Under the pieces are notes generated by a model. The model worked only from the letters and a program-made list of their open reading frames with translations. It was not told the origin of the DNA and searched no databases. This document shows positions 39,053 to 49,563 of a DNA stretch of 64,000 nt, in pieces. Made by a program: the position numbers and the translations under genes. Source of the stretch: Rhizobiaceae bacterium (GTDB lineage: Bacteria > Pseudomonadota > Alphaproteobacteria > Rhizobiales > Rhizobiaceae); contig JAESUH010000217.1 of assembly GCA_016763155.1 (NCBI GenBank), positions 35,845 through 99,844 on the forward strand, in the 5' to 3' direction. Each line of letters opens with the position of its first letter. The stretch's first letter is position 1.

Positions 39053-39658
39053 TCAGACCCAAGGATGGGTTTTGGAATATTTATCTTCAAAACTATCAAT
39101 ATCACGGGATTTTCCCATCGTCTCGCCAATGTCATCAATGCCTTCAAGCAGACGATGTTTGCGGTTGGGATCCATCTCAAACTTGATCTCTCCACCATCG
39201 GGACCGGTGATGGTTTGATCTTCCAGATTGATCGTCAGCTTGGCGTTGGCACCGCGATTTGCATCTTCCATCAAGGCTTCAAGTTCCTTGGGCGATACGA
39301 TGATCGGCAGGATGCCGTTCTTGAAGCAGTTATTGTAGAAAATATCTGCAATGCTGGTGGAGATGATGCAACGAATGCCATAATCCAACAACGCCCAGGG
39401 CGCATGTTCGCGTGATGAGCCACAGCCGAAATTATCTCCAGCTACCAAGATCTCAACACCTTCATAGGCGGGCTTGTTGAGTACAAAATCCGGGTTTTCC
39501 GAACCATCTTCGTTAAAGCGCATTTCTGCAAACAGACCAATACCTAAGCCTGTGCGTTTAATGGTTTTGAGATAGTCTTTCGGGATGATCATATCGGTAT
39601 CGATATTAACGATCGGCAGGGGGGCTGCCGTCGAAGTCAGGGTCTTGAATTTATCCAT
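39053..39658 (-). CDS. leuD: 3-isopropylmalate dehydratase small subunit
   Basis: [40 protein letters not shown]. Confidence 0.97.
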   Translation of the reverse strand: MDKFKTLTSTAAPLPIVNIDTDMIIPKDYLKTIKRTGLGIGLFAEMRFNEDGSENPDFVLNKPAYEGVEILVAGDNFGCGSSREHAPWALLDYGIRCIISTSIADIFYNNCFKNGILPIIVSPKELEALMEDANRGANAKLTINLEDQTITGPDGGEIKFEMDPNRKHRLLEGIDDIGETMGKSRDIDSFEDKYSKTHPWV

Positions 39659-39802
39659 TTTGGGTGTGCTCTTAATAAACCGGAATGTCTGTTTGAGGAT
39701 TTACACCAAGGGAAGCGTTGCGTCGAGAGCAAAATGGTAGCGCAGTGGCGTTGCTTTACAGTCGAGCCTTGCAATGTAGTTTTTCATCGTCCAAAAAAGG
39801 CT

Positions 39803-40669
39803 ATGGTATTCTTTCACAAAAACTGGCGACAGCGCCGCTCCGTCCTCTTCAGTCCAGCAGCCAATCGCAGGGCCTTGGAAAAAGCTCCGAACCTAAAATG
39901 CGATGGTATTATCTTCGATCTCGAAGATTCCATTGCTGATAGCCAGCGCAGTGACGCCCATCAAAATTTGATCGATCTGGTAAAAGATACAGATTTCGCC
40001 GGGATGGAACGCATAATCCGCCTGCCGCAACTGGACCAACCTAGCTTTAGCGATGATCTGGCTGTTTCACTTGCCTGCAATGTGGATGCGCTATTATTGC
40101 CCAAAGTGCGGGATGCAGCAGATATTGCGGCATTTCAGCAAATGCTGAAGGACGCGCCAGAAAGCCTACAAATATGGGCGATGATTGAGACACCCGGCGC
40201 ATTGTTGAATTTACATGAAATTGCCAAATGCGGCGAAGACACCAGGTTAAATTGCCTGATGGTTGGCCCTAATGACCTAGCAAAAGAAACCGGCGCCAAA
40301 ATGGAACTTGGGCGGCAGGTTATGATGCCGTGGCTAATGCAGATCTTGGCGGCCGCACGGGCCTATAACCTTTGTATGCTGGATGGGGTATTTAATAATT
40401 TCGGTGATGCTGATGGCTTTGATGCTGAATGTCGGCAAGGTGCTTCCATGGGATATGATGGAAAAACCTTGATTCACCCATCACAGATTGATGCTGCAAA
40501 TCTTCGTTTTGGCCCGACAATGCATGATACCGAACAGGCCGAGGCAATTATCAATGCTTTTAGCGATCCGGCCAATGAGGGCAAAGCGGTGCTGCAAATC
40601 GATGGAGAAATGTTTGAATTTTTGCATCTGGAGCAAGCTCAGCAACTGATTTCATCTTTGAAAAATTGA
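39803..40669 (+). CDS. HpcH/HpaI aldolase / citrate lyase beta-subunit-like (CitE-like) protein
   Basis: RSVLFSPAANRRALEKAPNLKCDGIIFDLEDSI, WAMIETPGALLNL, GYDGKTLIHPSQI. Start reset to ATG at 39803. Confidence 0.9.
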   Translation: MVFFHKNWRQRRSVLFSPAANRRALEKAPNLKCDGIIFDLEDSIADSQRSDAHQNLIDLVKDTDFAGMERIIRLPQLDQPSFSDDLAVSLACNVDALLLPKVRDAADIAAFQQMLKDAPESLQIWAMIETPGALLNLHEIAKCGEDTRLNCLMVGPNDLAKETGAKMELGRQVMMPWLMQILAAARAYNLCMLDGVFNNFGDADGFDAECRQGASMGYDGKTLIHPSQIDAANLRFGPTMHDTEQAEAIINAFSDPANEGKAVLQIDGEMFEFLHLEQAQQLISSLKN

Positions 40670-40681
40670 GGACATTCCAAA

Positions 40682-40888
40682 ATGGCCAAATTATATAGAA
40701 TACTCACTGGCACAGATGATGCCGCCTTTTGTCACAAAATTACCAAAGCCCTGAATGATGGCTGGGACCTCCACGGTTCGCCAACCGTCTCTTTCAACAC
40801 CAAAGACAATCGAACAATTTGCGCGCAGGCTGTAACCAAAGACGTGGTCGCCCCGTACAATCCCGACATCTCTCTCTCAGAGCAGTAA
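40682..40888 (+). CDS. small DUF1737-type protein
   Basis: 68 aa, YRILTGTDDAAFCHKITKALNDGWDLHGSPTVSFN resembles DUF1737; close behind citE-like gene. Confidence 0.75.
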   Translation: MAKLYRILTGTDDAAFCHKITKALNDGWDLHGSPTVSFNTKDNRTICAQAVTKDVVAPYNPDISLSEQ

Positions 40889-40889
40889 A

Positions 40890-42122
40890 TTAACTGCCTG
40901 AGCGGCTAAAGGTTTTGGGTGCCGGGCTGACCAATTGCTCACGGCCATTATTAATTTGATATATGGCCAGGCCGCGCTCAGTGGTTCCGTTGGAAAGCAA
41001 TCTGAACAGGCCATTTGTTCCGGTAAAGCCACGGCGATTTTCAATTACAGAGCTTGAAAAGGCCCGCTTTGCCCCGTTTTGGCGCACCAGTTCAGATACC
41101 AGAGTTACAGCATCATACCCAAGGGCTGCCTGAACTCCCGGCTTGCTGTTATACGTGGTCTGATAGCGTTGGGCAAAGGCAGTAAAATTGCTGATGTCAC
41201 GTTTGGGATAGAGCGCGCCGGAAAGCGATCTGTCGGATAGTTTGACCGTTTCCCAGTTGCCAGACCCTAAAACCTGTTTGCCCTTAATGGAAAGACCAAG
41301 TTCTTTCATCGTCGATAACATGATGCCGGGAACTGGCCCACCATCTGGAATATAGATACTATCTGCCCCTTCAAGCTGGCTTGAACTGGCACCAATTGCA
41401 GAACGAATGCTCTCGGCGTTACGATCGTATTTGACAACGCTGACCACCATGCCTGATGTTGCTGCTACTTTTTTCAGCACAGATTCACGCAAAGCGCCTT
41501 CGGCATTGTTGGGAAGAAGGGCTAAAACTGAGCGTCTACCTTTGGAGGCTGCAAATGTAATCATTCGCTTGGTGTCACCCTGGGGGGTGAACGAGATCAA
41601 ATAGACCCCTCTTTTTGCAACGCTTGTATCCGTTGAAAATGCAAACATTGTTACATTTGCCGGTTGGGTAATGCCTGAAGCGGCACTCACACTGCCAGAA
41701 AATAGCGGACCAATAATGGCTGAAGAACCCTCCAGCACGGCTTCATTAGCAACACCTTGAGCGGATGAGGCTTGCCCGGCTGTATCCTTGATTACCAATT
41801 GCAGGGTCTTATTGCCAAAATCTGACATGGCTAACAAAGCACCATTACGAATTTCGTTGGCAACAGCTGCTCCATTTCCAGCGGCAGATTTGGGCAATAG
41901 CAGTGCGACCCGAACGGTGCCCTGGCCGAAAACGTCGCCCTTTGGGTTTGCGCTTAAAACGCGCGGTGTGTTATTTTGCTGATCATTTTGAGTGCCGGAA
42001 ACACCGAAGTTGGAAGATTGACAAGCAACCAAAAACAGCGAGGTTGCGATAACCAAGCCACGCCCGACAGCCTTGCTAAAACGCAATGGCTGTTTGTATT
42101 CCAGATTTTGCCGCATACTCAT
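40890..42122 (-). CDS. penicillin-binding protein activator (LpoA-like periplasmic binding-fold lipoprotein)
   Basis: Lipobox-like LFLVACQSS, periplasmic-binding fold (VRVALLLPKSAAGNGAAVANEIRNGALLAM), divergent from rsmI-yraN as in lpoA loci. Start reset to MSMRQNLEYK. Confidence 0.85.
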   Translation of the reverse strand: MSMRQNLEYKQPLRFSKAVGRGLVIATSLFLVACQSSNFGVSGTQNDQQNNTPRVLSANPKGDVFGQGTVRVALLLPKSAAGNGAAVANEIRNGALLAMSDFGNKTLQLVIKDTAGQASSAQGVANEAVLEGSSAIIGPLFSGSVSAASGITQPANVTMFAFSTDTSVAKRGVYLISFTPQGDTKRMITFAASKGRRSVLALLPNNAEGALRESVLKKVAATSGMVVSVVKYDRNAESIRSAIGASSSQLEGADSIYIPDGGPVPGIMLSTMKELGLSIKGKQVLGSGNWETVKLSDRSLSGALYPKRDISNFTAFAQRYQTTYNSKPGVQAALGYDAVTLVSELVRQNGAKRAFSSSVIENRRGFTGTNGLFRLLSNGTTERGLAIYQINNGREQLVSPAPKTFSRSGS

Positions 42123-42325
42123 AACTCCAGGTCTTAACCCCAGAATAAAACTTGCCTCTAACAAATTTTACCCTCTATCTGGGGTCAGCCAATTCTTAGT
42201 GTCCAATTTTTGCAATTTGTACAGATAAATGTCAAAGAATTGAACGTTATTTATATTTATTACAGTTGATAAAGCGATGTCGTCAGATTCTTTTGCAATT
42301 CTGATGACTTCAGAAAGAAGTACTA

Positions 42326-43204
42326 ATGTCTGGTTATGTCATCGAAAACGCTACTTTTAACCAGCGCAGCCTCACTCCCGCCCTCTATATTGTCGCGACC
42401 CCCATTGGCAATTTGTCTGACATTACAATTAGGGCGCTGGAGACCCTTTCATCGTGTGATCTGATTGCTTGCGAGGATACAAGGGTGACGGGAAAGCTGC
42501 TCAACCGATTCGCTATTAAAAAACGCATGTTTCCTTACCATGAGCATAATGCTGAAATTGCCGGTCAAAAACTGATCGAAGCCTTGCAGCAGGGCAAGTC
42601 TGTGGCGCTGGTATCAGATGCCGGTACGCCCCTTATATCCGACCCCGGGTTTAAACTGATCGGACTGGCTGTGGCAGAAGGAATTCCCGTGGTGCCAATT
42701 CCTGGTTGCTCGGCACCAATGGCTGCATTGGTTGCAAGTGGCCTGCCAAGCGATGGTTTCCATTTCGCTGGGTTTTTGCCACCCAAAATGGTTGCCCGCA
42801 AAAAGCGGTTGCAGGAATTACAAACCATTCCTTCGACGATCATTTTATTTGAAAGCCCCAAAAGAATTGGTGCCTGCCTGCAGGATCTGGCTGAAGTGTT
42901 CGACCCTGAAAGGAAGGGAGCCGTTTGCCGTGAGTTGACCAAGTTGCATGAAGAAATTGTGCGCGGTTCACTGTCAAAATTAGCCGAACATTTTAAGGGT
43001 GATGCACCAAAGGGTGAAATTGTCATTGTCATTGGCCCGCCAAATACAAATTCTGACACAGTGGATGTGGATGAAATGCTGGGGGAATTACTGGAAAGAA
43101 TGCCCGTTAGTCGGGCAGCAGCAGAAGCCGCCGGACTATCCGGCCTGCCAAAGCGTGACTTATATAAACGTGCGCTCGCGCTAAAAGATGCTTCAAAGCA
43201 ATGA
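42326..43204 (+). CDS. rsmI: 16S rRNA (cytidine(1402)-2'-O)-methyltransferase
   Basis: LYIVATPIGNLSDITIRALETL, ACEDTRVTGKLL, ALVSDAGTPLISDPGFKLI. Confidence 0.96.
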   Translation: MSGYVIENATFNQRSLTPALYIVATPIGNLSDITIRALETLSSCDLIACEDTRVTGKLLNRFAIKKRMFPYHEHNAEIAGQKLIEALQQGKSVALVSDAGTPLISDPGFKLIGLAVAEGIPVVPIPGCSAPMAALVASGLPSDGFHFAGFLPPKMVARKKRLQELQTIPSTIILFESPKRIGACLQDLAEVFDPERKGAVCRELTKLHEEIVRGSLSKLAEHFKGDAPKGEIVIVIGPPNTNSDTVDVDEMLGELLERMPVSRAAAEAAGLSGLPKRDLYKRALALKDASKQ

Positions 43205-43554
43205 ACAAGGCAAAACGCCAAGCCTATAATAAAGGGTTCTGGGCGGAATTTCTTGCCGCATGGTTTTTGCGATTTAAGGGATATCGCATTCTTCATATGC
43301 GTTTTAAAACCAACTCCGGTGAGATCGATATTATCGCCAAAAAGAGCGATTTGATTGCCTTTGTCGAAGTGAAGGCGCGCAAAAATGTTCAAAGCGCTGT
43401 GGATGCTGTGAGCGTTACCGCTCAACGGCGCATTTCCAACGCCGCTGATATTTGGCTTTCCTGGCAATCCAATGCAAACACCTATTCATTGCGATTTGAT
43501 ATAATCGCAGTACAGCCATGGAAATTGCCGGTACATTTCAAAGATGCTTTTTAA
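43201..43554 (+). CDS. YraN family (UPF0102) endonuclease-like protein
   Basis: KGFWAEFLAAWFLRFKGYRILHMRFKTNSGEIDIIAKKSDLIAFVEVKAR. Confidence 0.92.
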   Translation: MNKAKRQAYNKGFWAEFLAAWFLRFKGYRILHMRFKTNSGEIDIIAKKSDLIAFVEVKARKNVQSAVDAVSVTAQRRISNAADIWLSWQSNANTYSLRFDIIAVQPWKLPVHFKDAF

Positions 43555-43624
43555 GCACTTGCAAAATCCGGCCTGTGGGTTTTAGTGGCTACAGAAAATT
43601 ATCATCACGCATTGGAAAAAAAGT

Positions 43625-44562
43625 ATGTCCCTGAAAATCGGCATCCAGATGGATCATATTTCGACCATTCAAATTGGCGGGGATTCCACCTTTGCCATGG
43701 CCCTTGAAGCGCAAAAACGCGGGCATTCACTGTTTCATTTTCATCCCAATGACGTGCAGATGCGCGGTGGTGAGGTTCGCGCAAAAATGGAAACGCTTGA
43801 AGTGCGTGATATAGAAGGCGATCACTTCACTCTTGGCGAACCAGTCTTGGATGAACTCTCCAATCTGGATGTGATATTGATGCGGCAGGACCCGCCATTT
43901 GATATGTCCTATATCACCAACCCCATTTGCTGGAGCGGGTTCACCCTGATACTTTGGTGGTCAATGACCCGGCTTCTGTGCGCAATGCACCGGAAAAAAT
44001 TCTGGTTACCGAGTTTCCTGATCTGATGCCTGAGACCCTGATCACCCGTGATTTTGCTGCCATTAAAGATTTCCGCAATGAGTTTGGCGATATCATTGTT
44101 AAGCCGCTTTATGGCAATGGCGGCGCTGGCGTCTTCAGGCTGGCAGATGGGGACCAAAATCTCTCATCCCTACTGGAAATGTTTGACGACATGTTCCGCG
44201 AGCCGCTGATTGCACAGCGTTACCTTTCTGATGTTCGGGCTGGCGATAAGCGCATTATATTAGTCGACGGTGAACCGGTCGGCGCGATTAACCGTGTACC
44301 GCCGCCAGATAGCGCACGCTCCAACATGCATGTGGGTGGCGTCGCTGAACATTCGGAACTAACAACTCGAGAAAAAGAGATTTGTGAGCGCATTGCCCCT
44401 GTGCTGAAAGAACAAGGGTTTATCCTTGTTGGCATTGATGTAATCGGCGATTACATGACAGAAATCAACGTCACTTCGCCCACCGGAATTAGAGAAGTGC
44501 AGCGGTTTTCCGGGACAGATATAGCGGCGCTTGTACTTGATGCAATCGAAAGAAGAAGATAA
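43625..44562 (+). pseudogene. gshB: glutathione synthase, split by a -1 frameshift near 43919-43924 (true lesion or sequencing error)
   Basis: Frame 1 (43625 onward) encodes [33 protein letters not shown]...[16 protein letters not shown]; the same protein continues in another frame from 43924 ([43 protein letters not shown]...[14 protein letters not shown]). Confidence 0.92.
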
Positions 44563-44656
44563 CTAGTTTCTCATCCGATTCTTGTTTGTTCTATTTTTGT
44601 TCTTGTAAATCTTCTTTTGTTCTCCTATAGTCCCTCGAGTGTAGGGAGTATAGATT

Positions 44657-46186
44657 ATGGTCTCAATAGTAAAAACTGTGGCCTTTCAGGGGGTTGAAGC
44701 GATCCCTGTTGACGTGCAGGTTATGGTCGCGCCGGGCAAGATTGCCATGACGATCGTTGGCCTTGCCGATAAGGCAGTAGCGGAGAGCCGTGAGCGGGTT
44801 CAGGCAGCCCTTCATGCATCGGGTCTTTCAATTCCTCCCAAGCGGGTGACGATCAATCTGGCCCCTGCTGATTTACCCAAAGAAGGCAGCCATTACGATC
44901 TTCCCATTGCTCTTGGTTTAATGGCGGCCCTTGGTGCCATTCCTCCTGATGCGCTTGAGCGGTTTGTCGTGGTGGGTGAATTATCACTAGATGGAACCAT
45001 TGCAAAAATTGCAGGCACCCTGCCTGCTGCCATGGGCGCAAATATACAAAACCGCGGTTTGATATGCCCCTATGATAGCGGTCCCGAGGCTGCATGGGCC
45101 GACCCGGATATGGAAATTTTGGCACCAAAAAGCCTGATTGCGCTGGCCAACCATTTCAAAGGAACGCAGATCTTATCGCGGCCAACGGCCTCTATTCGTA
45201 AACATGGTGATGATTTACCTGACCTTTGCGATATTAAGGGACAGGAAACTGCCAAACGAGCATTGGAAATTGCAGCTGCTGGCAGCCATAATATGTTGAT
45301 GGTCGGTCCGCCCGGTTCTGGAAAATCCATGTTGGCGGCGAGGTTACCCAGTATTCTGCCTGCACTTGAAGCAAGAGAATTGCTGGAAGTTTCAATGATT
45401 GCCTCCATTGCCGGTAATCTGGCCGGAGGGCAATTGACCGACCGCCGTCCTTTCCGCGAGCCCCATCATTCAGCTTCAATGGCAGCTATGGTTGGCGGTG
45501 GCATACGCGCACGCCCGGGCGAGGTTTCGCTGGCTCATAACGGGGTATTATTTCTCGATGAGTTTCCTGAATTCTCGCCACAGGTTCTCGATAGTCTGCG
45601 CCAACCTTTGGAAACCGGGGTGACCTCAATTGCAAGGGTTAATCACCGGGTCACCTATCCATCACGCATTCAACTGATTGCAGCGATGAATCCCTGCCGT
45701 TGTGGGATGGCGGGAGAGCCGGGTCACACCTGTCGGCGCGGGGATCGATGTGCAGCTGATTATCAGGCGCGTATTTCTGGGCCCCTGCTGGACCGCATTG
45801 ATTTGCGGGTGGAAGTTCCTGCAGTTTCTGCTGCCGATATTATGACCCGTAAAACAGCCGAATCAAGCGCAGATGTGGCAAAGCGGGTTTCGATCGCACG
45901 CGAAATTCAAAAGCAGCGGTATCTCCAGGAAGGTGTCTCCACACTCACCAATGCAACCGCTTCCGCCTCTTTGATAGAAAAAATTGCAGCCCCGGATAAC
46001 GATGGCGTGAAGCTATTGAGAGAAGCGGCAGAATCCTTACGTTTTTCAGCGCGTGCCTATCATCGTATTTTGAAGACCGCCCGCACCATTGCCGATTTGG
46101 AACAATCCCAAACCGTGGGTTGCACACATCTGGCCGAAGCAATTGCTTATCGCATCGCCGGAAACCGTTTAGCGGTAGCGGCATAG
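44657..46186 (+). CDS. YifB/ComM family Mg chelatase-like AAA ATPase
   Basis: GLADKAVAESRERVQAALHASGL, MVGPPGSGKSMLAARLPSILP, HNGVLFLDEFPEF, MNPCRCG. Confidence 0.95.
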   Translation: MVSIVKTVAFQGVEAIPVDVQVMVAPGKIAMTIVGLADKAVAESRERVQAALHASGLSIPPKRVTINLAPADLPKEGSHYDLPIALGLMAALGAIPPDALERFVVVGELSLDGTIAKIAGTLPAAMGANIQNRGLICPYDSGPEAAWADPDMEILAPKSLIALANHFKGTQILSRPTASIRKHGDDLPDLCDIKGQETAKRALEIAAAGSHNMLMVGPPGSGKSMLAARLPSILPALEARELLEVSMIASIAGNLAGGQLTDRRPFREPHHSASMAAMVGGGIRARPGEVSLAHNGVLFLDEFPEFSPQVLDSLRQPLETGVTSIARVNHRVTYPSRIQLIAAMNPCRCGMAGEPGHTCRRGDRCAADYQARISGPLLDRIDLRVEVPAVSAADIMTRKTAESSADVAKRVSIAREIQKQRYLQEGVSTLTNATASASLIEKIAAPDNDGVKLLREAAESLRFSARAYHRILKTARTIADLEQSQTVGCTHLAEAIAYRIAGNRLAVAA

Positions 46187-46272
46187 AAGAAGCAAAACAT
46201 CTGAAACCCACGAGCGTTCAACCATTGGTCACAATGCGGTGAGACGGGTTTCTTCAAGTATTATTCCAACCT

Positions 46273-47676
46273 ATGTTCCCCAGCATGAGAAGGAATATTG
46301 GTTTGAAAAATTCGATCATTAATTTAGCGATTACGCTTGCACTTATTTTCGATGGCAGCTCGGCTTATTCAGCCGAAGCGCTGGATGTGGGGAAATTGAG
46401 TAAAGCGGCAATATTTGGACATGAAAAAGATTCCAATATTGCAATTGATAAACTCGCGACCAGAGGCAAGCTGGATGCATTTGCTGCATTGTTGCAAACA
46501 GCCCGGATACGCCAGAACCACTCAAGAACAATTGATGCACTCAATGTGCTGACCACGCAAAAGTTTGAGAGTTGGAATGACGGTATGGTCTGGCAGGAAG
46601 CCCATCCAGAAATTAAACCCCATGCCAGCTATCGTAATCTCAAGCGGGCTTTCCTCAATCGTATTGATCCAAATTTCGACCGTTTCCTAAATGGCGAACG
46701 AGCCTTGCCTGAAAAGATGAAGATCCGACTTGAAGAAATCACGTGGGGCGGCGTGATCGTTGATGGCATCCCGGCTTTGGACAATCCAAAGCTTATTGCT
46801 GGCTCAAATGCAAATTATTTGCTCGATAGTGATTTGGTGTTTGGCATAAAGATCAATGGCGATGTTCGTGCCTATCCTTTGCGGATAATGGGCTGGCATG
46901 AAATGTTCAACGAGGTCATTGGCGGAGTGCCTGTGGCACTCGCCTATTGCACATTATGTGGTGCCGGTATTTTGTTTGAAACCAAGGTGGAGGGCCATGA
47001 GGAACCTTTGATATTTGGTTCATCGGGTCTTTTATACCGCTCCAACAAACTAATGTTTGACCGCAAAACAGACAGCCTTTGGAATCAGTTTACCGGGGAG
47101 CCCGTGGCTGGCCCGCTGGTGGGCACCGGATTGAAACTTAAAATTCGACCGGTGACAATCACCAGTTGGGAGCGATGGTATCAATCCAACCCCGACACCA
47201 AGGTATTGGCGCTTAACACCGGCCATAACCGCAATTATGGCTCAGGCGTTGTTTATAACCAGTATTTTGCCTCACCTGATTTGATGTTTCCTGTTCTGGT
47301 AAAAAACGAGAGCAAGGTAAAACGCAAGGAATATGTTTTTGGTATTCGCGATGTGGCCGCCGCCAAAGCCTGGCCACTGGCAGCATTTGCAAAAACCAAA
47401 ATCATCAATGACGCTGTTGGATCACTAAATGTGGTGCTGATTGGAGACGAAAAAAGCCGCACCGTTCGTGCATATGAACGCGGCACGTTGGAGTTCACCC
47501 ATTCAGATAAGGTTGATCAAATTTTGGCAAATGGCCAAGAGTGGAAAATCGGCGAAGAATTTCTCACCGCAACCGATAGAAGCCGATTGCCACGAATTGC
47601 CGGCCATATAAGTTATTGGTTTGCCTGGGATGGTTATTTGGGCGTTCGAAGTGAATTATACTCTTTGAACGATTGA
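46273..47676 (+). CDS. DUF3179 domain-containing secreted protein
   Basis: Signal peptide; GVIVDGIPALDNPKLIAGSNANYLLDSDLVFGIKINGDVRAYPLRIMGWHEMFNEVIGGVPVALAYCTLCGAGILFE is typical of DUF3179. Confidence 0.85.
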   Translation: MFPSMRRNIGLKNSIINLAITLALIFDGSSAYSAEALDVGKLSKAAIFGHEKDSNIAIDKLATRGKLDAFAALLQTARIRQNHSRTIDALNVLTTQKFESWNDGMVWQEAHPEIKPHASYRNLKRAFLNRIDPNFDRFLNGERALPEKMKIRLEEITWGGVIVDGIPALDNPKLIAGSNANYLLDSDLVFGIKINGDVRAYPLRIMGWHEMFNEVIGGVPVALAYCTLCGAGILFETKVEGHEEPLIFGSSGLLYRSNKLMFDRKTDSLWNQFTGEPVAGPLVGTGLKLKIRPVTITSWERWYQSNPDTKVLALNTGHNRNYGSGVVYNQYFASPDLMFPVLVKNESKVKRKEYVFGIRDVAAAKAWPLAAFAKTKIINDAVGSLNVVLIGDEKSRTVRAYERGTLEFTHSDKVDQILANGQEWKIGEEFLTATDRSRLPRIAGHISYWFAWDGYLGVRSELYSLND

Positions 47677-47908
47677 ACCATTTGACGACCGATAATTCAA
47701 AAGCCTTCCCGCGAGATAAACACCATTGAAAAATAGAGGCGTTGTTTGATGTGGAAATTGTGGTAATTTCCATGCTTCGCGTGATGTTGGTTGTCATTTT
47801 CATTCCAGAGCATTTCTGGCAATGCCAAAATGCAATGGTCAAAGTCATCTGATTTGCACAATCACATTTGCTAATAATTTTTAGACAAACTCTACGAGGA
47901 CAATATTC

Positions 47909-48670
47909 ATGCTTGAAGACATTAAAGGAAAACGCGTTCTGGTAACCGGATCGTCGACCGGAATTGGTGCAGCAATGGCCATCGAATTTGGTCGCTTGGG
48001 TGCAGCTGTTGCAGTGCATGGCAACCGTTCACTGGATAAGGCGCAGAAAATTGTTGATCAGATTATAGCTGCTGGCGGAAAGGCCGTTCTTGTTGCGGGC
48101 GATGTTTCTGATAAAGCGGCGGCTGCAAAAATCGTGGCCGATGCTGTTGCTGGTCTCGGTGGGCTGGATGTTCTCGTTAACAATGCAGGTGGCATTGTTG
48201 AACGGGTCACCAATGCCGATTTTGACAATGATATTTACGACAAAGTCTATGACCTCAACGTGCGCTCGGTCCTTAATATCACCAGAGAGGCCTATCCGCA
48301 CATAAAGGCCGCTGGCGGCGGTTCAATCATTAATACGGGTTCTATCGCAGGACGCTTTGGCGGGTTCGGCGGCTCCACGGTTTATGCCTCGGCCAAATCG
48401 GCGGTACATTCCATCTCCCGTAATGCAGCGCGGGAATTTGCACCGGATAATATCCGGGTTAATACGGTTGCGCCCGGCTTCATTGAAACTCCGTTTCATG
48501 CCAACACCCCACAGGCAGCACGTGATGGGGCCAAAGCAACCATCGCCATGGGTCGCCTTGGAACTGCTGAAGAGTGTGTTGGTGCCTACGTCTTTCTCGC
48601 AAGTGATGCCATGAGCGGCTATATTACCGGACAGATCATCGATATTAATGGCGGGCAATTAATGCCATAA
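47909..48670 (+). CDS. SDR family oxidoreductase (3-oxoacyl-ACP reductase-like)
   Basis: VLVTGSSTGIGAAMA, LVNNAGG, YASAKSAVHSISRNAA. Confidence 0.93.
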   Translation: MLEDIKGKRVLVTGSSTGIGAAMAIEFGRLGAAVAVHGNRSLDKAQKIVDQIIAAGGKAVLVAGDVSDKAAAAKIVADAVAGLGGLDVLVNNAGGIVERVTNADFDNDIYDKVYDLNVRSVLNITREAYPHIKAAGGGSIINTGSIAGRFGGFGGSTVYASAKSAVHSISRNAAREFAPDNIRVNTVAPGFIETPFHANTPQAARDGAKATIAMGRLGTAEECVGAYVFLASDAMSGYITGQIIDINGGQLMP

Positions 48671-49010
48671 TGGCTGCAATTTCCAGATTACTCTCAATGG
48701 GATAGCGATATCTGGAGTTGGTCGAATGCTTGAAAAAGGGTTGTCTGATAGGGCCGCCGCGACCTATAGCCAGCGCGGGGGAACACGCATTCAGCGGCCC
48801 ATATCATGACACGATGGACCAAATCACTTGGGAGGAATTCGTTCACATCGTTTTCGATCCTTGAACTCATTGGGGACGTCATGTCTCAAGGGTCGCTGGG
48901 ATATTTAGGGATATCCCAATAGAAGTCATTTGGTGTGCGAGAAGGTTGATTTCAATGATCTATTTGTCACGAGTTTGTGAAGTTGAAAAATTAGAGGATT
49001 TAAAGATCAC

Positions 49011-49484
49011 ATGAGCCAGAAAAACCACGAATATACAGTGACAATTAAATGGACTGGCAATCGCGGAACCGGCACCAGCGCCTATAAGTCCTATGAAAGA
49101 GACTGGGACCTGGCGACGCCTGGGAAACCTGTCATTCATTGTTCAAATGACCCGCTATTGGGAGGGAACCGGGAAAAGCATAACCCCGAGGATATGTTGA
49201 TTGCAGCATTATCTTCCTGCCATATGCTTTGGTATTTGCACCTTTGTTCCGAAGCCGGGATTGTGGTCACTGCATATGAGGATAATCCGATTGGCATTGG
49301 CGAGGTTGAACCATCGGGCAAAGGGCGTTTTCTATCTGCAATTCTCAAACCTCGAATCGAAATCACGCCTGAAAGTGACCTTGCTAAAGCCATGCAATTA
49401 CATGATGAAATCCACGCATTTTGCTTTGTGGCACGATCTGTGAATTTCCCTGTTACTTATCAACCTGAGATCGTGCAAACCTGA
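49011..49484 (+). CDS. OsmC family peroxiredoxin-like protein
   Basis: 157 aa; NPEDMLIAALSSCHMLWYLHLCSEAG, HAFCFVARSVNFPV (two conserved Cys). Confidence 0.9.
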   Translation: MSQKNHEYTVTIKWTGNRGTGTSAYKSYERDWDLATPGKPVIHCSNDPLLGGNREKHNPEDMLIAALSSCHMLWYLHLCSEAGIVVTAYEDNPIGIGEVEPSGKGRFLSAILKPRIEITPESDLAKAMQLHDEIHAFCFVARSVNFPVTYQPEIVQT

Positions 49485-49563
49485 CGCAACGTCTTGCAAT
49501 TCATGCTGGCGTGGGCAATCCTTATTCGGATATTTCAAAACCAACCTTGCAGGAGCAGCGCCG

